A DNA stretch of 64,000 nucleotides. Origin: Melampsora larici-populina 98AG31 (lineage: Eukaryota; Basidiomycota; Pucciniomycetes; Pucciniales; Melampsoraceae). Below the pieces are notes generated by a model. That model did not search any database. It was not told where the DNA came from and saw nothing but the letters and a program-made list of their open reading frames with translations. Where the stretch lies: the NCBI RefSeq assembly GCF_000204055.1, contig NW_006768772.1, positions 663,292-727,291 on the forward strand. Direction: 5' to 3'. Positions 60,490-64,000 of this stretch are shown piece by piece. Numbering within the stretch: position 1 is the first letter of the stretch; every line of letters begins with the position of its first letter. A program made the position numbers and the translations under genes.

Positions 60490-60888
60490 CACCAAGCTAT
60501 TCGCTTTGGGTGTAAAGCAAGGGTGCAAATCCCTACCTCAGTGCAAACATATGGGTGGAAAAGTCGATCTCAGGTACCTTGGATGTAGTTTTACACACGG
60601 ACTTTTGCACGCGCTTTTTAGGTGGCAAGAAATGAGGTGGAAAATTAGATATTGCTGGGCTCAGCATGCAAATTTCCACCCTAGGTTTTCCTCCTTTTGT
60701 TTTCCACTTGCGAGAAAAAATGAAAAAAAGTGGAAAATTCCATAAGACCCCCCACCTTATGCAATTTTCCACCTGCCTTTTTTTACACCACAAAACGGGT
60801 GGAAAAAAACGGGTGGAAAAGTCTTCCTCCCCTTAAAAAATTTGCAGAATGTGATTTCTGGTCAGAAATTCCTTAAGTGAACGCGCCC
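60490..60888. repeat. right long terminal inverted repeat
   Basis: Inverse of 54749-55180 with many mismatches and small indels. The outermost ~50 bp are best conserved and are the part retained in the 145-bp derivative. Confidence 0.8.
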
Positions 60889-60891
60889 TAA

Positions 60892-61408
60892 GAGTTTTCC
60901 GCATGTTCCACTTTCTCATCTTTGATATAATATAAAAAAAACCCAAAGATTGGCCTGCATTTTTCATTCTTGTCTTTAAATATTTTTGACTTTTCTTTTC
61001 TTTGGTTGATCTGAACAAACACAAACACAAACACACATTCAAACACACACTAAAAAAAACTTCCACTTTAATTTCCACTCACACAACACTCGCACAACAT
61101 AAAACCACTACAACCACATTATACCACCAAAAATCCTTTGAACAAAAAAATAAAACTAAAAAAGGAAAGGAGAAGATTTATAACAATCTAGAACTGTATG
61201 ATTTTCTGATGTATGTATGTATGTTAAAGAACAAAGAAAAGATACCCCTATACCAAAGTGATCAATATAAGGCCATCATAAAAAAGAGTAGAAAAGGAAA
61301 GGAAAGGAAGATGCAAGTCAAATTCTGAACAACAATAAAGGTGATTCTTTAAAGAAAGCATTATCAAGACAAGCATTTGTGAAAAAAAATTGAACCGATA
61401 AACACACA
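60892..61408. other. no recognisable gene
   Basis: AT-rich 3' flank of the Rab gene, with short CA- and A-rich simple repeats near 61017-61060. Confidence 0.5.
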
Positions 61409-62706
61409 TTAACAGCATTTGCCACCTGCATTTGATTTTGCTCCGTCATCGGCTGTTGGAGTAACAGTGATGGTTGAACCGGAAGTGGGACCAACTGAAT
61501 CGCCTGATGATTCTAGTGCTTTGCTTGACACAATACGATAAATGTCTGATAACAAAGAACGACCGGAAAACGTATTAGTATCTCTGCAGATAAGTAAGTA
61601 CAAACGTTAATAGGGACTGACCGGTCAAGATGTTTTGGAAAGCTATGAGCCGATTGAGCGATCAAACGGTCAAGGAATTATGAGTCACACAAGAATCAAA
61701 GAGTGAAAGGGATTAGTATAGGAAAACATACCAGATTCAACATTACTAGCATCCATAGCAGAAGTTTCAATGAAGCTTAAATTATTTTCAGCAGCAAACG
61801 CCTTAGCTTCTTCAGTAGGTACAGCACGTAAATGCCTCAGATCACTCTTGTTACCAACAAGCATGATCACAATATTACTATCAGCATGATCTCTTAATTC
61901 TTTTAACCATCTTTGTACATGAGTATAAGATTGTTGTTTTGAAATATCATAAACTAATAATGCTCCAACTGCTCCTCGGTAATAAGCCGATGTGATCGCT
62001 CGGTAACGTTCCTGACCAGCTATCAATAGAATGAAAATCAGATAACAAAGAAACACTTTGCTTTCTCGGAGGGATTGAGATTGACATAAAATAACATACC
62101 AGTATCCCAAATCTGTGCTTTGATAGTCTTAGAATCAACTACGATACTTCGGGTTGCAAATTCGACTCCAATAGTCGATTTCGATTCCATATTAAATTCA
62201 TTCCGTGTAAATCTCGAGAGCACTAGAATCAGATCAAACCAAGTGAATTAGATGATGAATCCCGAGGCTTGCTGCCCAAGAACGCTAAGGAAATAATGAA
62301 GTAATTCATATACTGACAGTTTCTGAGTTGCAGAGAAAAGATTCAATGAATTTGAATGATGATCAGTTTAGGTTCTTATATTTTCCTTCGTAATCGGAGT
62401 ACATTCCGACGATCATTGAAGGTTTTCGATTTATCATCTTATTATTAACACTTACGATTTTCCAACGCCAGAGTCTCCAATCAAAACCACTTTCTAAGAT
62501 CATCAAGGTATCATAAAGACAAAAAGTCAGATCAAACTTGTTTTGGATCGATGGATGTTGATCAATTCATCATGGGAAGGAACTCTTGAAAGATTTAGCG
62601 AGATTTCATGATGATGGGCATTGTAGATCTGGTCTCCGGGAAAAGAAATAGATTAGAGCAGAAAAGGACTAACGAATAAGAAGTCGTAGGAAGTAGCGTC
62701 ACCCAT
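61409..62706 (-). CDS. YPT31: Rab11/Ypt31-type small GTPase, seven exons with a 5-nt microexon
   Basis: Membrane-trafficking GTPase acting at the trans-Golgi and recycling endosomes. Exons: 62706-62674, 62493-62456, 62322-62318, 62222-62100, 62019-61732, 61642-61622 and 61545-61409, giving 214 residues. GTP-binding motifs: P-loop GDSGVGKS (17-24), switch I Thr42 in STIGVEF, WDTAGQE (64-70), NKSD (123-126) and ETSA (151-154). The stretch [20 protein letters not shown] and the [16 protein letters not shown] region are diagnostic of Rab11. The tail ends KCC, a double-geranylgeranyl site. Exon 3 is only AAACT, bounded by CAG and GTCAGT. It supplies part of Ser24-Asn25-Leu26, and without it the P-loop frame is lost. 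Exon 6 is 21 nt. Introns lie directly after the start and inside the P-loop region. Identification is firm. Confidence 0.95.
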
Positions 62707-63655
62707 GATATTAAAGTTATTGATGCTTTAGTATAGTATGAAAATTGATGATCGGTTGAAAAGTTGAAGGTCTACGTGGAGGTAGTTATAGGTTTAAGAG
62801 GTTGTTGAAAGGTTTGTTGTAAGAACTGATGAGATTGAGTCGCTTGGTAGTTGTGGTGATGATGATGATGATGACGATGGAAAGTGTTGAAGGGGGGGTT
62901 TGATACTTTAGTTGAAGTTATGTTTTGGGATTTTGGTGACCATGAGACCAATCAAAGTGAATGCGTAAGACTGTATTGACAACTTGAAACTGCAGTTTAT
63001 GGAAACTTAAAACTGGGTTTTTACAGTCACAGTGCAGCACAGTGCACTTCATTTTCCAAAAATGCCAATTGGAGAGTTCTAAGAGCTTCTTACCCCAAAT
63101 TAGGAAATATGACAGATTGAATAAATTCTATGTGATTAGGCTCTTGATCGTCAATGTGTTCATTGATAACATCGGCCTCGCCGCTTCCCTAAGACAGACA
63201 TCATTGGCGGCGTCAATGGCGAATGTCGATAAGATATACACCAAGACATGATCAAGTTACAAGTCATCTTGATTGGTGGTCTTGAAAATATCTAAAAGTA
63301 TTGAGAACAGAACAAGAGGACCTCGGAAAGCTCCCCCGGGACCCACCGAGGTATTTGGTATGACCAGGGGGGTCATGTTTGGTAATACTCAGGGTGCAAG
63401 GGTCTCGTATATAGCTGTATGTCTGCTAGCTTTATCCCTGCTGAAGGCCCTCGTGTCCAGGTGATGAAATTCAGCCATTTGGAAAGTTTGCACCTAAACA
63501 TCTCCTTGCTTGTTAAACGTTTAGCTTTGGAACAAAATCCTTCAACACAAAGTCTCAAAAACTCACTCAAATCTCTTATTTGGCTCACTACCTCTGCAAA
63601 ACTCGCAAGTTCCCTTGAGCCTTGAACGGCAGTCGGACCACAGCACCAGATCAAA
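62707..63655. other. no firm gene; possible decayed F-box/LRR remnant
   Basis: Promoter side of the Rab gene (GATGATGAT repeats near 62855-62880). Around 63419-63625 a plus-strand frame reads HLESLHLNISLL, faintly like a leucine-rich repeat, directly before the F-box gene. Too weak to call. Confidence 0.3.
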
Positions 63656-63988
63656 ATGCCAAACTCACGAAACGCAAAAACCCAACTTGATCAACCTACC
63701 AAAATAGTATCGGGGACTCAGAGAGATTTACTTGGTCAATTACCTTATGAAATCTTTTTCCAGATTGCAAAATATCTTGACAAAGACCGGACTCACCAGA
63801 TCAACCGGGACCTAGGCGATGGAAATTACCGGCAGAAGGCCAAGCAGATACTTACTCTTGTATCAAAAGATTCAAAACTTTTGTACATTTATCAATACAA
63901 TCCTGAAGCTCGGATCATGAGTGACTTGCAATCTCTTTCCGCTGTTAATCGTAGGATGCATCATCTTTGTCAGCCTTTCATATGGCAG
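63656..63988 (+). CDS. F-box protein, first exon (gene runs off the window)
   Basis: Substrate-recognition subunit of an SCF-type ubiquitin ligase by family role. Exon 1 has 111 codons from the ATG at 63656 to CAG before a GTGAGT donor at 63989. The F-box motif is split by an insert: LLGQLPYEIFFQIAKYL near residue 23-40, then about 45 polar residues, then LQSLSAVNRRMHHLCQPFIW at the end of the exon. The LP-E-I-YL and L-LS-VNR-H-LC-P-W pattern is typical of rust F-box proteins, which usually carry leucine-rich repeats downstream. The substrate is unknown and the rest of the gene is not visible. Confidence 0.7.
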
Positions 63989-64000
63989 GTGAGTTAACTT

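Larger units (their letters stand above)
54749..60888. mobile_element. 6.1-kb DNA transposon with long TIRs and zinc-finger/DDE/peptidase gene
   Basis: Termini GGGCGCGTTCACTTAAG and its inverse, with TAA on both sides (54746-54748 and 60889-60891). The inverted repeats are long: about 54749-55180 against 60490-60888, diverged but clearly alignable, and full of GGTGGAAAATT/AATTTTCCACC motifs. One minus-strand gene fills the middle. Long TIRs and a GCM-type zinc finger recall Mutator-like elements, but MULEs usually duplicate 8-10 bp and only 3 bp (TAA) is seen here. Ends, gene and splice phases are intact, so this copy may be autonomous. Superfamily assignment is tentative. Confidence 0.85.

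Noticed and set aside
63419..63625. Leucine-rich frame before the F-box gene as a separate F-box/LRR gene end
   Set aside because: Only one faint repeat motif and no splice or F-box support on its 5' side.

Overview
The window looks like a transposon-rich chromosome segment of a basidiomycete, most likely a rust fungus (Pucciniales, Melampsora-like). This is an inference. It rests on AT-rich DNA, genes split by many short GT-AG introns, conserved eukaryotic housekeeping genes, small secreted-protein candidates, an F-box gene, and the transposon types present. No rRNA, tRNA or CRISPR was seen.

Layout. Positions 1-5400 are a stack of simple repeats and miniature inverted-repeat elements (MITEs). 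Positions 5400-16890 hold no recognisable conserved gene, only two small candidate genes (9353-9904 and 13791-13989) downstream of good TATA boxes. Positions 16894-22910 are a complete, very young Ty3/gypsy chromovirus with 189-bp LTRs that differ at one base, a TTCAC target duplication, a self-priming (Tf1/sushi-type) primer site, gag and pol ORFs joined by a probable -1 frameshift, and a C-terminal chromodomain. One catalytic residue of its reverse transcriptase is changed. Positions 22911-32600 are mostly anonymous, with a broken secreted-protein gene at 24904-25602.

Host genes. Four conserved genes could be spliced by hand with consistent reading phase or nearly so: U2 snRNP A' (LEA1, minus, 32638-34030), mitochondrial ribosomal protein uS13m (minus, 44653-45388), low-molecular-weight protein tyrosine phosphatase (LTP1, plus, 45730-46771, divergent from uS13m), and a Rab11/Ypt31 GTPase (minus, 61409-62706) that needs a 5-nt microexon. 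An F-box gene starts at 63656 and runs off the window. A secreted-protein candidate lies at 36500-37237.

Transposons on the right. Positions 48398-54078 are a two-gene PIF/Harbinger element flanked by AAT. Its transposase exon is split by a 424-bp MITE that has its own AAT duplication. Positions 54749-60888 are the most interesting feature: a 6.1-kb element with about 400-bp terminal inverted repeats, TAA on each side, and one intact eight-exon gene. That gene encodes a 1131-residue protein combining a GCM-like zinc cluster, a DDE-type transposase core and a USP-like cysteine-peptidase domain. A 145-bp deletion derivative of the same element sits directly beside it, and an 895-bp relative lies at 4503-5397. 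The gene, its ends and its non-autonomous copies make a self-contained and possibly live transposon family.
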